Shown here: piece by piece, positions 1-8,770 of the stretch
Position numbering within the stretch: the first letter of the stretch is position 1
Layout of the letters: every line of letters starts with the position of its first letter
Source: Aquibium oceanicum
Lineage (GTDB): Bacteria; Pseudomonadota; Alphaproteobacteria; Rhizobiales; Rhizobiaceae
Assembly (NCBI RefSeq): GCF_001889605.1
Contig: NZ_CP018171.1
Location: 4,300,501-4,364,500 of the forward strand
Length of the DNA: 64,000 nucleotides
Direction of reading: 5' to 3'
Program-made: the position numbers and the translations under genes
The notes under the pieces: model-generated
What the model was told of the DNA's origin: nothing
Database searches by the model: none
Seen by the model: only the letters and a program-made list of their open reading frames with translations

Positions 1-738
1 CTCGAAGGTGAACTCGCACTGGCTGGGGCCGAACTCGGCCTCCATGGAGCGCACGGGCGGGCCGAGCTGCTGGCAGGCGCGGCGCAGATCGTCCATCACC
101 TCCTCCAGCGCGTCGTAGCGGGCGTCGGTGAGGAGCTGGTAGCCATGCGAAAGCAGGCTCGTCTCGGGCGGCGAAGCCGGCATGCCGCCATCGGTATGCG
201 CGAGCCTCGGATCGGCGAGGCGGTAGACGTGGAACTCCACCTCGAGGCCGCAGACCAGGCGCCTGCCCGTGGCGGCGAGACGGTCGATCGCCTTGCGCAG
301 GATGGCGCGGGAGGAGATGGGGATCGGCGCGCCGTCCTTGTGGAAGAGGTCGCAGAGCAGCCAACCTGAATGCGGCGACCAGGGCAGGACGCGGAAGGTC
401 GCCGGGTCCGGCACCATGAGGATGTCGCTGGCCCCGGTGAGCATGCCGTCGCCGAACCCGATGTCGCCGCTCCAGACCGGAAAAGCGGTCCGGTGCGAGG
501 TGTCCTTCAGGAGCAGCGTCGAGGTGACCGCCACGCCGTTGCGGAAGGCCGAGGCGAGGCCGGAGGCAACCACGGTCTTGCCACGCAGGACGCCGTGCTG
601 ATCGGCAAAGAGGATGCGGATGGTCTCGAGGTTTTCCGAGGCAACGCGGGCGATGACGTCCTCGGCGAGGCGGAGCTGGTCGTCGGAAAGAAGGGCGTGG
701 GCGGATGTGAAGCCGCCCGTCACTTGTCCAGCGTTCAT
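1..738 (-). CDS. Glutamine synthetase family ligase, N-terminal part (gene runs off the window start)
   Basis: The reading frame stays open from the ATG at 738 to base 1, about 246 codons, so only the N-terminal half is present. The translation begins MNAGQVTGGF and contains ETIRILFADQHGVLRGKTV near residues 38-56, typical of the N-terminal beta-grasp domain of glutamine-synthetase-like ligases. This family includes GlnT-type and gamma-glutamyl-amide synthetases that join glutamate to an amine using ATP. The active-site half is outside the window, so substrate class cannot be read. It is transcribed in the same direction as the Rieske oxygenase and FAD reductase, separated from them by about 266 bp holding a palindromic repeat. 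That context resembles amine-degrading clusters (TdnQ in aniline, IpuC in isopropylamine breakdown); a gamma-glutamylating role is inference. Confidence 0.8.
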   Translation of the reverse strand, partial: MNAGQVTGGFTSAHALLSDDQLRLAEDVIARVASENLETIRILFADQHGVLRGKTVVASGLASAFRNGVAVTSTLLLKDTSHRTAFPVWSGDIGFGDGMLTGASDILMVPDPATFRVLPWSPHSGWLLCDLFHKDGAPIPISSRAILRKAIDRLAATGRRLVCGLEVEFHVYRLADPRLAHTDGGMPASPPETSLLSHGYQLLTDARYDALEEVMDDLRRACQQLGPPVRSMEAEFGPSQCEFTFE

Positions 739-797
739 GCGCGGGGCTCCGGACGGGGATTTGCGCGAAACCGCCGTAGAATTGGGCGCTCCGAGGT

Positions 798-952
798 CCC
801 CCCCTCTGCCCTGTCGGGGATCTCCCCCTCCAGGGGGGAGATCAGCGGCTTCGCTGTCCAGGCCCGTTCTGCAACATCCGAGGACGGCGGAGATCGCAGC
901 GGCAAGTGATCTCCCCCCTTGAGGGGGAGATGCCCGTCAGGGCAGAGGGGGG
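798..952. repeat. Large imperfect palindromic intergenic repeat (RIME-like)
   Basis: Two arms of about 45 bp face each other. The left arm (798-846) starts with a C-run and CTCTGCCCTG, the right arm (907-952) ends CAGGGCAGAG plus a G-run, and they are complementary apart from a few mismatches. Each arm also folds on itself: ATCTCCCCC (820-828) pairs with GGGGGAGAT (834-842), and the same pattern recurs around 910-931. Rhizobial genomes, Mesorhizobium in particular, carry many such mosaic palindromes (RIME family), and the match is from memory of that style. It lies between the Rieske oxygenase and the ligase and could act on their shared transcript. Confidence 0.7.
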
Positions 953-1004
953 TGAAGCCGAACGCGTTCATGATCGAAAGATTTCCGGTACGATGCGGCT
1001 GCCG

Positions 1005-2324
1005 CTACAGCGCCGCCGGCCATTCGCACGCCGCGCGGCGGGTGCGGTCGGCTTGCGGCCAGAGGTCTTCCCAGGCGTCGGTCGGGCCCATGGCGTCGAT
1101 GGAGACGGGGCCGCGTACCGCTTCCACCTCGGGCGCATCGCCGCGCATCGGCAAGGTGGACAGATCGCCTTCCTTCACGCTTTTGATCGCCGCCAGCAGC
1201 TTGCGGCGGTTTTTCATGATGGCGACGTCGGTGCGGCCGAGATGCTCGTCGGTGCGGTCCTGGATGCGGCCCATGGATTCCACCGCCCACTGGTCGTGCA
1301 CGTTGATGTCGAGCCCCATGCCCGTATAGGTCAGGCTCTCCTGCTCGTCGGGATTGTAGCCGTAGTTGTTGCGCTTGTTCTTGAGCGGCGCGTAGTCCGG
1401 CAGGCGGTGTTCCTTCATGCGTTGCTCGCGCATCAGTGTCTTGTTCACCGGTTTGCCGAAGCTCGTGAACATGGAGTACCAGTAGCAGGTCTCGTCGTCG
1501 ACGGGCACGTGCCACTGGGTGATCGTCATCTCGTTGGACATCGGGATGCAGATCGCCTCCGGAAAGATCTGGTTGGTGACGCGCACGTGGCTGCGCCCGT
1601 CCTTCATGTGGCGAAGCGAGATCAGCCGCAGCCCGAAATCGGTCTCCTCGACGCGGATGTCGGGGCGCGGATATTCGCGCAGGAGCTGCGTCATCGGCAT
1701 CTCCGTGTTGCCGGCCTTGTCGCGGAACTGCTTGCCATAGCCTTCCGACGGATCCTCGTCCTGCAGGAAGCGGTGCAGGAAGGAGGCATGCGCGGGATCG
1801 ATGCCGACCTCCATCGCCTGCAGCCAGTTGCACTCCCACAGGCCCTTGAAGGCGAAGACGTGGCTGTCGGGCGCGGCGAAGCAGTCGAGCGCCGGGAATG
1901 GCGGCGGGTCGCCGGGGCCCATGTAGGCGAAGACGATGCCGTTCTTCTCGACCACGGGATAGGAGACGGCGCGGATGTTCTCGTGCATGCGGCTGCCTTC
2001 CGGCTCGCCCGGTTGTTCGACGCACTGGCCGGTGCGGTCGAAGTGCCAGCCGTGGAAGGGGCAGCGCAGGCCATTGTCCTCGCGCCGCCCGTAGCAGAGA
2101 TCGGCCCCGCGGTGCGGGCAGTGGCGGCCGATGAGGCCGAGCGCGCCCTCGTTGTCGCGGAAGAGAACGAGGTCTTCGCCGAGCAGCCGCACCGGCACGA
2201 CGGGCCGCGCCGACATCAGCTCGTCCGAGAGCGCGGCCGGCTGCCAGTAGAGCCGCAGCACCGAGCCGGCGCCGGTTCCGGGCCCCACCCGCGTGAGAAG
2301 GTCGTTCTGTTCCTGGCTCATCAT
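1005..2324 (-). CDS. Rieske non-heme iron oxygenase, alpha subunit (phthalate 4,5-dioxygenase-like)
   Basis: A 439-residue oxygenase component that would hydroxylate an aromatic or amine substrate using O2 and electrons from a reductase/ferredoxin. The Rieske 2Fe-2S ligands are visible as C69-P-H71 and C88-PF-H91. The mononuclear iron site follows the D-x2-H-x4-H pattern (D176, H179, H184). The length and the single-subunit character fit the phthalate-dioxygenase-like (alpha-only) group; no beta subunit gene is nearby. The ATG at 2324 is chosen because GGAGG sits 9 nt upstream; a longer frame would overlap the neighbouring gene. The FAD reductase gene directly upstream (28-bp gap) is its likely electron donor. 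The substrate is unknown. Confidence 0.88.
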   Translation of the reverse strand: MMSQEQNDLLTRVGPGTGAGSVLRLYWQPAALSDELMSARPVVPVRLLGEDLVLFRDNEGALGLIGRHCPHRGADLCYGRREDNGLRCPFHGWHFDRTGQCVEQPGEPEGSRMHENIRAVSYPVVEKNGIVFAYMGPGDPPPFPALDCFAAPDSHVFAFKGLWECNWLQAMEVGIDPAHASFLHRFLQDEDPSEGYGKQFRDKAGNTEMPMTQLLREYPRPDIRVEETDFGLRLISLRHMKDGRSHVRVTNQIFPEAICIPMSNEMTITQWHVPVDDETCYWYSMFTSFGKPVNKTLMREQRMKEHRLPDYAPLKNKRNNYGYNPDEQESLTYTGMGLDINVHDQWAVESMGRIQDRTDEHLGRTDVAIMKNRRKLLAAIKSVKEGDLSTLPMRGDAPEVEAVRGPVSIDAMGPTDAWEDLWPQADRTRRAACEWPAAL

Positions 2325-2352
2325 GGCTGGGGTCCTCCGGGGCTCGTGACGG

Positions 2353-3600
2353 CTATTGTGCCGCCGATCGCAGTTGCGGTTCGGGAGCGGCGCGCAGCAA
2401 GGGCACAGCGGGATCGGCTGCAAGGGCGAGATCGAGCGGCGCGCCGGTCGCGATGAGGCGACGCGCGGCCATGTGATCGGCGGCGCGATTGACGGAGAAG
2501 GCCGCCACGAGGCGGCGATCGCGCAGATGGAAGACGCTGTAGGCGTGGCTTTCGGGATCGCCGCGCAGCACCTGCTCGCCGTCCGCCGGGGCGATGCCGG
2601 CCATCTGCACCTTCAAATCGTACTGGTCGGTCCAGAACCAGGGCACGGCCGACAGCGGGGCGGCCATGCCGGCGGCGTGCGTGCCGGCGGCCTTGGCCTG
2701 GTCGACGGCGTTCTGCACCGATTCCAGCCGCAGCACGCCGCCGGCATAGGGATTGTCGAACGCCGCGCAGTCGCCCACCGCGTAGATGCCGGGAATGCTG
2801 GTCATGCCGTGCTCGTCGACGAGGATGCCGCCGGCAGCGGTGGCAAGCCCCAGCGGCTCGGCTAGCGACAGGTCCGCGACGCCGCCGATGCCGACCAGCA
2901 CGAGATCGGCCTCGATGCGCGCGCCATCGCCGAGCCGCACCGCGCGGACGCGGCCGGCCTCTCCCTCGATGGCCTCGATCTGCTTTCCGAAGAGGATCGT
3001 CGCCCCCTTGGCGGCGTGATAGCCGGCGAGATGCTTGGCAACGGTCTCGGGCACCGAGCGCGTCAGAAGCCGTGGCAGCATTTCGATCACCGTCACGGCC
3101 TTGCCATTCTTGGCCGCCGTCGCCGCGACTTCCAGCCCGATGAAGCCGCCGCCGATCACCGTGACCGACAAGGCGGAATCCAGTGCAGGCTTGAGACGGC
3201 GCGCGTCGGCCATGTCGCGCAGGGTGAAAACGCCGTCGAGATCGGCGCCCGGCAGCGGCAGGCGCCGGGCCCGAGCGCCCGTGGCGAGGATGAGTTTGTC
3301 GAAGGCCAGTTCGCCCCGGGTGGTGAGGACCTTGCGTTCGGCCGCGTCGACGCCGAGCGCGCGGGTGCCGAGATGCAGCTCGATGCCTTGCGCGGCGTAG
3401 AAGGATTCGGCGCGCAGCTGGATCTGGTCCGCGGACTTCTCGCCGAGCAGAAACGCCTTCGACAGCGGCGGGCGGTGATACGGCAGTTCGTCCTCGGCCG
3501 AGACGAGTTGGATCGGCTCCTGCCAGCCAGCCTGGCGCATGGATACGGCCGCCTGCACGCCCGCATGCGAGGCTCCGACGATGACGGCGCCGGCGCTCAC
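2353..3600 (-). CDS. FAD-dependent ferredoxin reductase (BphA4/ThcD type)
   Basis: A 415-residue pyridine-nucleotide-disulfide-fold flavoprotein. The N-terminal FAD-binding motif is AVIVGASHAG, a second dinucleotide motif VTVIGGGFIGLEV marks the NAD(P)H domain, and GIYAVGDCA is the C-terminal FAD contact. These features match ferredoxin/rubredoxin reductases of Rieske oxygenase and P450 systems, which pass electrons from NADH to a small iron-sulfur protein. A GTG start at 3600 is preferred: GGAG lies about 8 nt upstream, and it leaves a normal N terminus before the beta-alpha-beta fold. A TTG at 3615 is also in frame. No ferredoxin gene is visible beside it, so the shuttle protein must be encoded elsewhere, or the reductase serves the oxygenase directly. 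Confidence 0.87.
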   Translation of the reverse strand: MSAGAVIVGASHAGVQAAVSMRQAGWQEPIQLVSAEDELPYHRPPLSKAFLLGEKSADQIQLRAESFYAAQGIELHLGTRALGVDAAERKVLTTRGELAFDKLILATGARARRLPLPGADLDGVFTLRDMADARRLKPALDSALSVTVIGGGFIGLEVAATAAKNGKAVTVIEMLPRLLTRSVPETVAKHLAGYHAAKGATILFGKQIEAIEGEAGRVRAVRLGDGARIEADLVLVGIGGVADLSLAEPLGLATAAGGILVDEHGMTSIPGIYAVGDCAAFDNPYAGGVLRLESVQNAVDQAKAAGTHAAGMAAPLSAVPWFWTDQYDLKVQMAGIAPADGEQVLRGDPESHAYSVFHLRDRRLVAAFSVNRAADHMAARRLIATGAPLDLALAADPAVPLLRAAPEPQLRSAAQ

Positions 3601-3798
3601 AGGACGGCTCCGCAAGCGGTCGGGCGGAAGCGGGACGAGGGACTGGTCGCCATGGGCATCATCGGTGGCTCGCTGGAGGAACGCTGGAAGGACAGGCGGT
3701 TTTGCCGCCCGTGCTCCAGATAGAGATTTCCAGCCTTCTCCACAAATCGCAACCTCGCCGAGGGAGCGGCATCGTGTGCTTGCACGCCGACTGCCGAT

Positions 3799-3813
3799 GT
3801 GCGATTATCGCAC
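3799..3813. promoter_or_regulatory. Candidate IclR operator in the divergent promoter region
   Basis: GTGCGAT-T-ATCGCAC is a perfect 7-bp inverted repeat with a 1-bp centre. A half-site-like TATTATCGTGCA follows at 3823-3834. It sits between the start of the FAD reductase (3600, minus strand) and the IclR gene (3884, plus strand), where an autoregulated divergent control site would be expected. That IclR binds here is inference from position and symmetry. Confidence 0.5.
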
Positions 3814-3883
3814 GGATGATGTATTATCGTGCAGACGGTACGAAGCATTCCGGGTTCGTGTCAAGACGCCGGGGCGAGCCGGC

Positions 3884-4654
3884 ATGACGGCCCATGTCGC
3901 CGTCGCCGAGCGCGACATCTCGCTGACCTTCGCCAAGGGAATGACGGTGCTCAAGGCGTTCGACGCGCAGAGCACCGAACTGACGCTGCCGCAGATCGGA
4001 CGGCTGACCGGCTACGACCGCGCCACGACGCGGCGGCTGGTGCTGACGCTCGTGCATCTGGGCTACGTGCGGCAGCGGGATCGCGCCTTTTCGCTGACGC
4101 CGCGCATCCTCGTTCTGGCCGGCGGCTTCCTGCAGGGCCGGCAGTTCGGCAAGACCATCCAGCCCGTGATGCGCGCCTTCGCGCAAAGGATCGGCGAGAC
4201 GATCTCCATGGCCATGCTCGACGGCATGGACGCCGTCTACGTCGCGCACTCGGGCAGCGAGGCCGGCATGGCGCGCATCGGCTTCACCATCGGCAGCCGC
4301 GTGCCTCTCCTGTCGACGGCGATCGGCCGCGTGCTGCTTGCAGCGAGCGATGCGGAGACGGCACGGGAGGCGATCGAGGGGGCGCCGCTCGAGCCCCACA
4401 CGCCGCTGACGCTGATCGACCGGGAGGCGATCGCGCGAGAAGTGAAGGCCGGAGGCGAGGCCGGATACGCCTTCGTGGAGGGCGAGTTCGAGGTGGGCGT
4501 GGCGGGGCTGGCGGTGCCGATCCGGACGCAGAGCGGCACGACGGCGGGGCTGGGGCTTTCGGCGCCGCGCGAGAGGTTTGCGGACGAAGATTTCCGGCGC
4601 GAGGCAGTCGAGTGCTTGCGGGAATGCGCGGGCGCGGTGGCGGGGCTGTTGTAG
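3884..4654 (+). CDS. IclR family transcriptional regulator
   Basis: A 256-residue one-component regulator. The N-terminal winged helix-turn-helix is recognisable in TLPQIGRLTGYDRATTRRLVLTL-type residues at about 35-60. It is followed by the IclR effector-binding domain, with LSTAIGRVLLA and GYAFVEGEFEVGVAGLAVPI as characteristic segments. The ATG at 3884 is the start that gives a family-sized protein; upstream in-frame sequence runs through the control region and does not resemble the family. It faces the oxygenase cluster and probably regulates it in response to the cluster's substrate or a breakdown product. Confidence 0.88.
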   Translation: MTAHVAVAERDISLTFAKGMTVLKAFDAQSTELTLPQIGRLTGYDRATTRRLVLTLVHLGYVRQRDRAFSLTPRILVLAGGFLQGRQFGKTIQPVMRAFAQRIGETISMAMLDGMDAVYVAHSGSEAGMARIGFTIGSRVPLLSTAIGRVLLAASDAETAREAIEGAPLEPHTPLTLIDREAIAREVKAGGEAGYAFVEGEFEVGVAGLAVPIRTQSGTTAGLGLSAPRERFADEDFRREAVECLRECAGAVAGLL

Positions 4655-4692
4655 GGCGGACGGCGGACGTGGGCGGTGAAGCGGAATTGAGA

Positions 4693-5544
4693 ATTCTGTT
4701 TCAAATGGGATTAGCGCTCGGCTACTTTCGTCCTAGCGGCGGGTAGAGTGTCAGAGGCGAATGGATGGCAGAATTCGATTTTGACAAAGCGACGGCTGAG
4801 CTGCCCATCCTGCGGGGCTTCATCGACTTCGTAAACAAGCAATCGTCAGTTTACATGGACTGCCTTAATGGCTTCGAAGGGAACACGGTTCGCATCAAGC
4901 GCCAAGTGGAGCGGGTCGCATTTCCAACCCGGAAGGAGTTGCGGGACGGGCTGGAAGTCGTGGTTTGGGACAGCATGGAAGACCCGAGCCAGCCCGATAT
5001 CATTCATTCCAGCATCCGCAAAAGCTCTATCTACCTCAAAGACAACAGGGAAGCCGGATTTAACGAACAACAAATTTGCTGGTCGATCATCGTTTTCATA
5101 TTCGCCTATTGGGATGAGGAGGTTCGGCCTGCCATTGCAAAGGTGCGTGGGGTCGAACCAAACGACATCAAAATAGATGCGTTAGGCGACCTTCGAATCC
5201 TTCGAAAGGCGATAATACACGCCAAAGGAATTATCACGGCAACGGAGCATTCTAAACTCAAAAAGATGGCGGACTTGGTCGAACCTGGTGCGAAGTTGGT
5301 TCTTAACCATGACCAGATGCATAAAGTCTTTGTCTTGATTAAAAATGCGATTGGTCAAATCGTCCTGCACTACACTGGTGGCTCGCCGGGCGCCCCCTCT
5401 CCAGACTCGATTGTTGGCGTCGCTATTCAGGATTTCGGATCTGGCGGAAAGGAGAAATTTTAGCGGAAAGGCGAAATGAAGATGTTCCTTTTCACCCTGT
5501 CCACACGTTCGAGTTCTGAAACAGATTCATAGTATTCTGTTTCA
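4693..5544. repeat. 11-bp direct repeat bracketing the HEPN-like gene
   Basis: ATTCTGTTTCA occurs at 4693-4703 and again at 5534-5544, on either side of the AT-richer gene at 4765-5463. The right copy also forms an inverted repeat with TGAAACAGA at 5517-5525 (9-bp arms, 10-bp loop). The pair may be the footprint of an insertion of about 0.84 kb, or two copies of a regulatory site. No transposase or integrase is present. Confidence 0.4.
4765..5463 (+). CDS. Uncharacterised HEPN-like protein
   Basis: A 232-residue soluble protein I cannot assign to a named family. Codon use is much AT-richer than in any neighbour, suggesting acquisition by transfer. Residues 139-156 carry LGDLRILRKAIIHAKGI, in which R147-x4-H152 fits the R-x4-6-H signature of HEPN domains, many of which are toxin, CRISPR-associated or abortive-infection RNases. 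A preceding hydrophobic helix (WSIIVFIFAYWDEEVRPAI, 106-124) would pack beside it. No nucleotidyltransferase antitoxin or phage-defence partner is adjacent, so the system type stays open. AGAGG lies about 8 nt before the ATG. The HEPN assignment rests on one motif. Confidence 0.6.
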   Translation: MAEFDFDKATAELPILRGFIDFVNKQSSVYMDCLNGFEGNTVRIKRQVERVAFPTRKELRDGLEVVVWDSMEDPSQPDIIHSSIRKSSIYLKDNREAGFNEQQICWSIIVFIFAYWDEEVRPAIAKVRGVEPNDIKIDALGDLRILRKAIIHAKGIITATEHSKLKKMADLVEPGAKLVLNHDQMHKVFVLIKNAIGQIVLHYTGGSPGAPSPDSIVGVAIQDFGSGGKEKF

Positions 5545-5666
5545 TGCTGCCCGGCAGGCAGCGGCTCGCACGGACACCTGAACCGCAGGCTTCCCCGCCC
5601 CTCCCGTCGACATCGATCCCGGCCCATGCATGAATACGCCCGATCCATCGATCCGAGAGACCGGCC

Positions 5667-6050
5667 ATGCTGAAACATCTCACACCCGAAGGCGTGCGGG
5701 CCCCGTTCGCCGCCTACAGCCATTCCGTCGAGGTCGAGGCCGGGGCGCGGCTGGTGTTTTGTTCGGGGCAGCTCGGCATCTCGCCGGACGACGAGGTTCC
5801 CGAACACGCGCAAGCGCAGGCGGAGATCTGTTTCGGGGCGGTGGAAAAGATCCTCGCGGCGTCCGGCATGACGCTGAAAAACGTGGTGCGCATCAACGCC
5901 TTCGTGACGGCGCGCGAGCACATGAAGCCGTACATGGCCGTGCGCGACCGGCTGTTCCCGGCGCCCTCGCCCGCTTCGACGCTGATGATCGTTTCCGGCT
6001 TCACGCGCGAGGAGTTCAAGGTCGAGGTCGAGGTGATCGCGGCGGGGTGA
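5667..6050 (+). CDS. RidA/YjgF/YER057c/UK114 family protein
   Basis: A 127-residue protein of the usual Rid length. Typical segments are FCSGQLGISPDD near residues 31-42, EKILAASGMTLKNVVRINAFV near 60-80 and the C-terminal EVEVIAAG. Archetypal RidA hydrolyses reactive enamine/imine intermediates from PLP enzymes; many paralogues have other deaminase roles in catabolic clusters. The arginine and glutamate that define the archetype cannot be confirmed here, so the exact subgroup is open. It is followed at once by an isomerase remnant, and upstream is a 203-bp gap with an inverted repeat at 5517-5544 that could be its control site. Confidence 0.85.
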   Translation: MLKHLTPEGVRAPFAAYSHSVEVEAGARLVFCSGQLGISPDDEVPEHAQAQAEICFGAVEKILAASGMTLKNVVRINAFVTAREHMKPYMAVRDRLFPAPSPASTLMIVSGFTREEFKVEVEVIAAG

Positions 6051-6051
6051 T

Positions 6052-6525
6052 CCGATCGTGATCTGCGTGGAGGCGCCGTTCGCCGGCTTCGACGCGCAGG
6101 CGCATGCCACGTCGCAGAGGCGCCTCGCCGCCGAACTCGGGGCGATCGGCCATCCCAACTGATGGCGACGATCGACTTCAGCCACTCCTGCCTGAAGCGC
6201 GACCATGACGGCCGGCGGGGCGATTTCCTCGACGAGATCGAGGGCCCTTGCGCCGTGGGGACGGCACCTGCATGTTCACGACAGCTTCGGACGGCAGGAC
6301 GACATCTGGATGTACACGCACGGCGAGCGCATCGCCTACGGCCACGGCGATCTCCATCTGCCTGTCGGCTGGGGCGACAATCCCCGGGAGACGATCATCG
6401 CCGAGTGCGAGTTTCCCAACATCGAACTCCAGGCGCGACACTGGCATTCCGCACGGGAGACGGCGGACGCCACCAACTCGCTCGCGGAGCGGGCGCGGAC
6501 GCTCAAGACGGCACGGGCGGCCTGA
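6052..6525 (+). pseudogene. Frameshifted 3' remnant of a sugar phosphate isomerase/epimerase (TIM barrel)
   Basis: Family-like sequence is spread over three reading frames. Frame one (6055-6159) reads IVICVEAPFAGFDAQAHA and on to GAIGHPN, then hits TGA at 6160. Frame two (6162 to about 6236) continues ATIDFSHSCL and GDFLDEI. Frame three (about 6241-6525) reads RALAPWGRHLHVHDSFGR and HGDLHLPVGWGD. Joined in order these give the C-terminal part of an AP-endonuclease-2-type isomerase, including the HLHVHDS metal-site strand. The N-terminal part is absent; the remnant begins directly after the ridA stop, as if a deletion joined them. At least two frameshifts make a functional product unlikely unless they are sequencing errors, which would not restore the missing 5' end. 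Confidence 0.75.
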
Positions 6526-6528
6526 TCG

Positions 6529-7353
6529 ATGCTTGAGCGCGCCGTCCGGTTCGTCCATCTCACCGACATCCACGTCTCGCGCCCGACCGGCGCGACGCCG
6601 GGAGACGACGAACCGGTCGCGCGGCTCGATGCGGCGCTGGAGATGATCCGCGGCATCGACCCGGCGCCGGATTTCGTCGTCGTCAGCGGCGACATCACGG
6701 ACAAGGGCGACGAGGAGAGCTACCGGATCGTCCGGCAGAGGCTCGAAGCGCTGCCGATGCCGGTCGTCCATGCGCTCGGCAATCATGACAGCCGCCCGGG
6801 CTTCTACGCCGGCATGCTCGACCGGACACAGGATGCCGAGGCGCGGTACTGCCACGAGCGGACGATCGCTGGCGTGCATGTCGTGGTGCTGGACACCAGC
6901 GTGCCCGGCCGCACCAGCGGCGAAGTCGGCGAGGCCCAGTTCACATTCCTCGAAGCCGCACTTCGCAACGAGCCGGACCTGCCGAAGATCATCGTAATGC
7001 ACCACGCGCCGCGCATCGACGAGGAATCGCCCTTCGCCTGGGAGAGCCTGAGCGTGGCGGAGACGGAGCGGTTTCGGCAGATCGTGGGCGGCAGGAATGT
7101 CGCCGGTGTCCTGACCGGCCATATCCACCACGACCGCGTGTCGATCTGGCATGGCGTCCCGGTCGTCGTCGGCATGGGCCTGCAGGCCTTCATCGATCCG
7201 CTCTACCGCAAGGGCTTGCGTATTATGTCGGGCGCCTCCTTCGGGCTCTGCACGCTGCGGCCGTCGGGGCTCACCGTCTCCTTCGTGCCGCTCGCCTGCG
7301 ACCGGCGGGAACTCGGTTTCCTCGACGCGAACAAGGTTCGCGCGCTGAAGTAG
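6529..7353 (+). CDS. Calcineurin-like metallophosphoesterase (CpdA-like)
   Basis: A 274-residue dimetal phosphoesterase. The metal-binding motifs appear in order: D13-x-H15 (LTDIHVS), GDITD near 50, GNHD near 84, MHHAP near 165 and GHIHHD near 199. This is the CpdA/YfcE-type class III arrangement used by 3',5'-cyclic nucleotide phosphodiesterases and glycerophosphodiesterases. The substrate cannot be read from sequence. The start is 3 nt after the stop of the isomerase remnant, so both were probably once in one operon, perhaps with an importer that is now gone. Confidence 0.85.
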   Translation: MLERAVRFVHLTDIHVSRPTGATPGDDEPVARLDAALEMIRGIDPAPDFVVVSGDITDKGDEESYRIVRQRLEALPMPVVHALGNHDSRPGFYAGMLDRTQDAEARYCHERTIAGVHVVVLDTSVPGRTSGEVGEAQFTFLEAALRNEPDLPKIIVMHHAPRIDEESPFAWESLSVAETERFRQIVGGRNVAGVLTGHIHHDRVSIWHGVPVVVGMGLQAFIDPLYRKGLRIMSGASFGLCTLRPSGLTVSFVPLACDRRELGFLDANKVRALK

Positions 7354-8769
<1,416 letters not shown>

Positions 8770-8770
8770 C

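Noticed and set aside
906-2456. A 516-codon open frame on the plus strand
   Set aside because: It is antisense to the Rieske oxygenase, arginine/histidine-rich with no domain, and arises from high GC content.
4655-7353. A complete mobile element carrying the patchwork genes
   Set aside because: No transposase, integrase, tRNA target or long terminal repeat; only the short direct repeat is visible.
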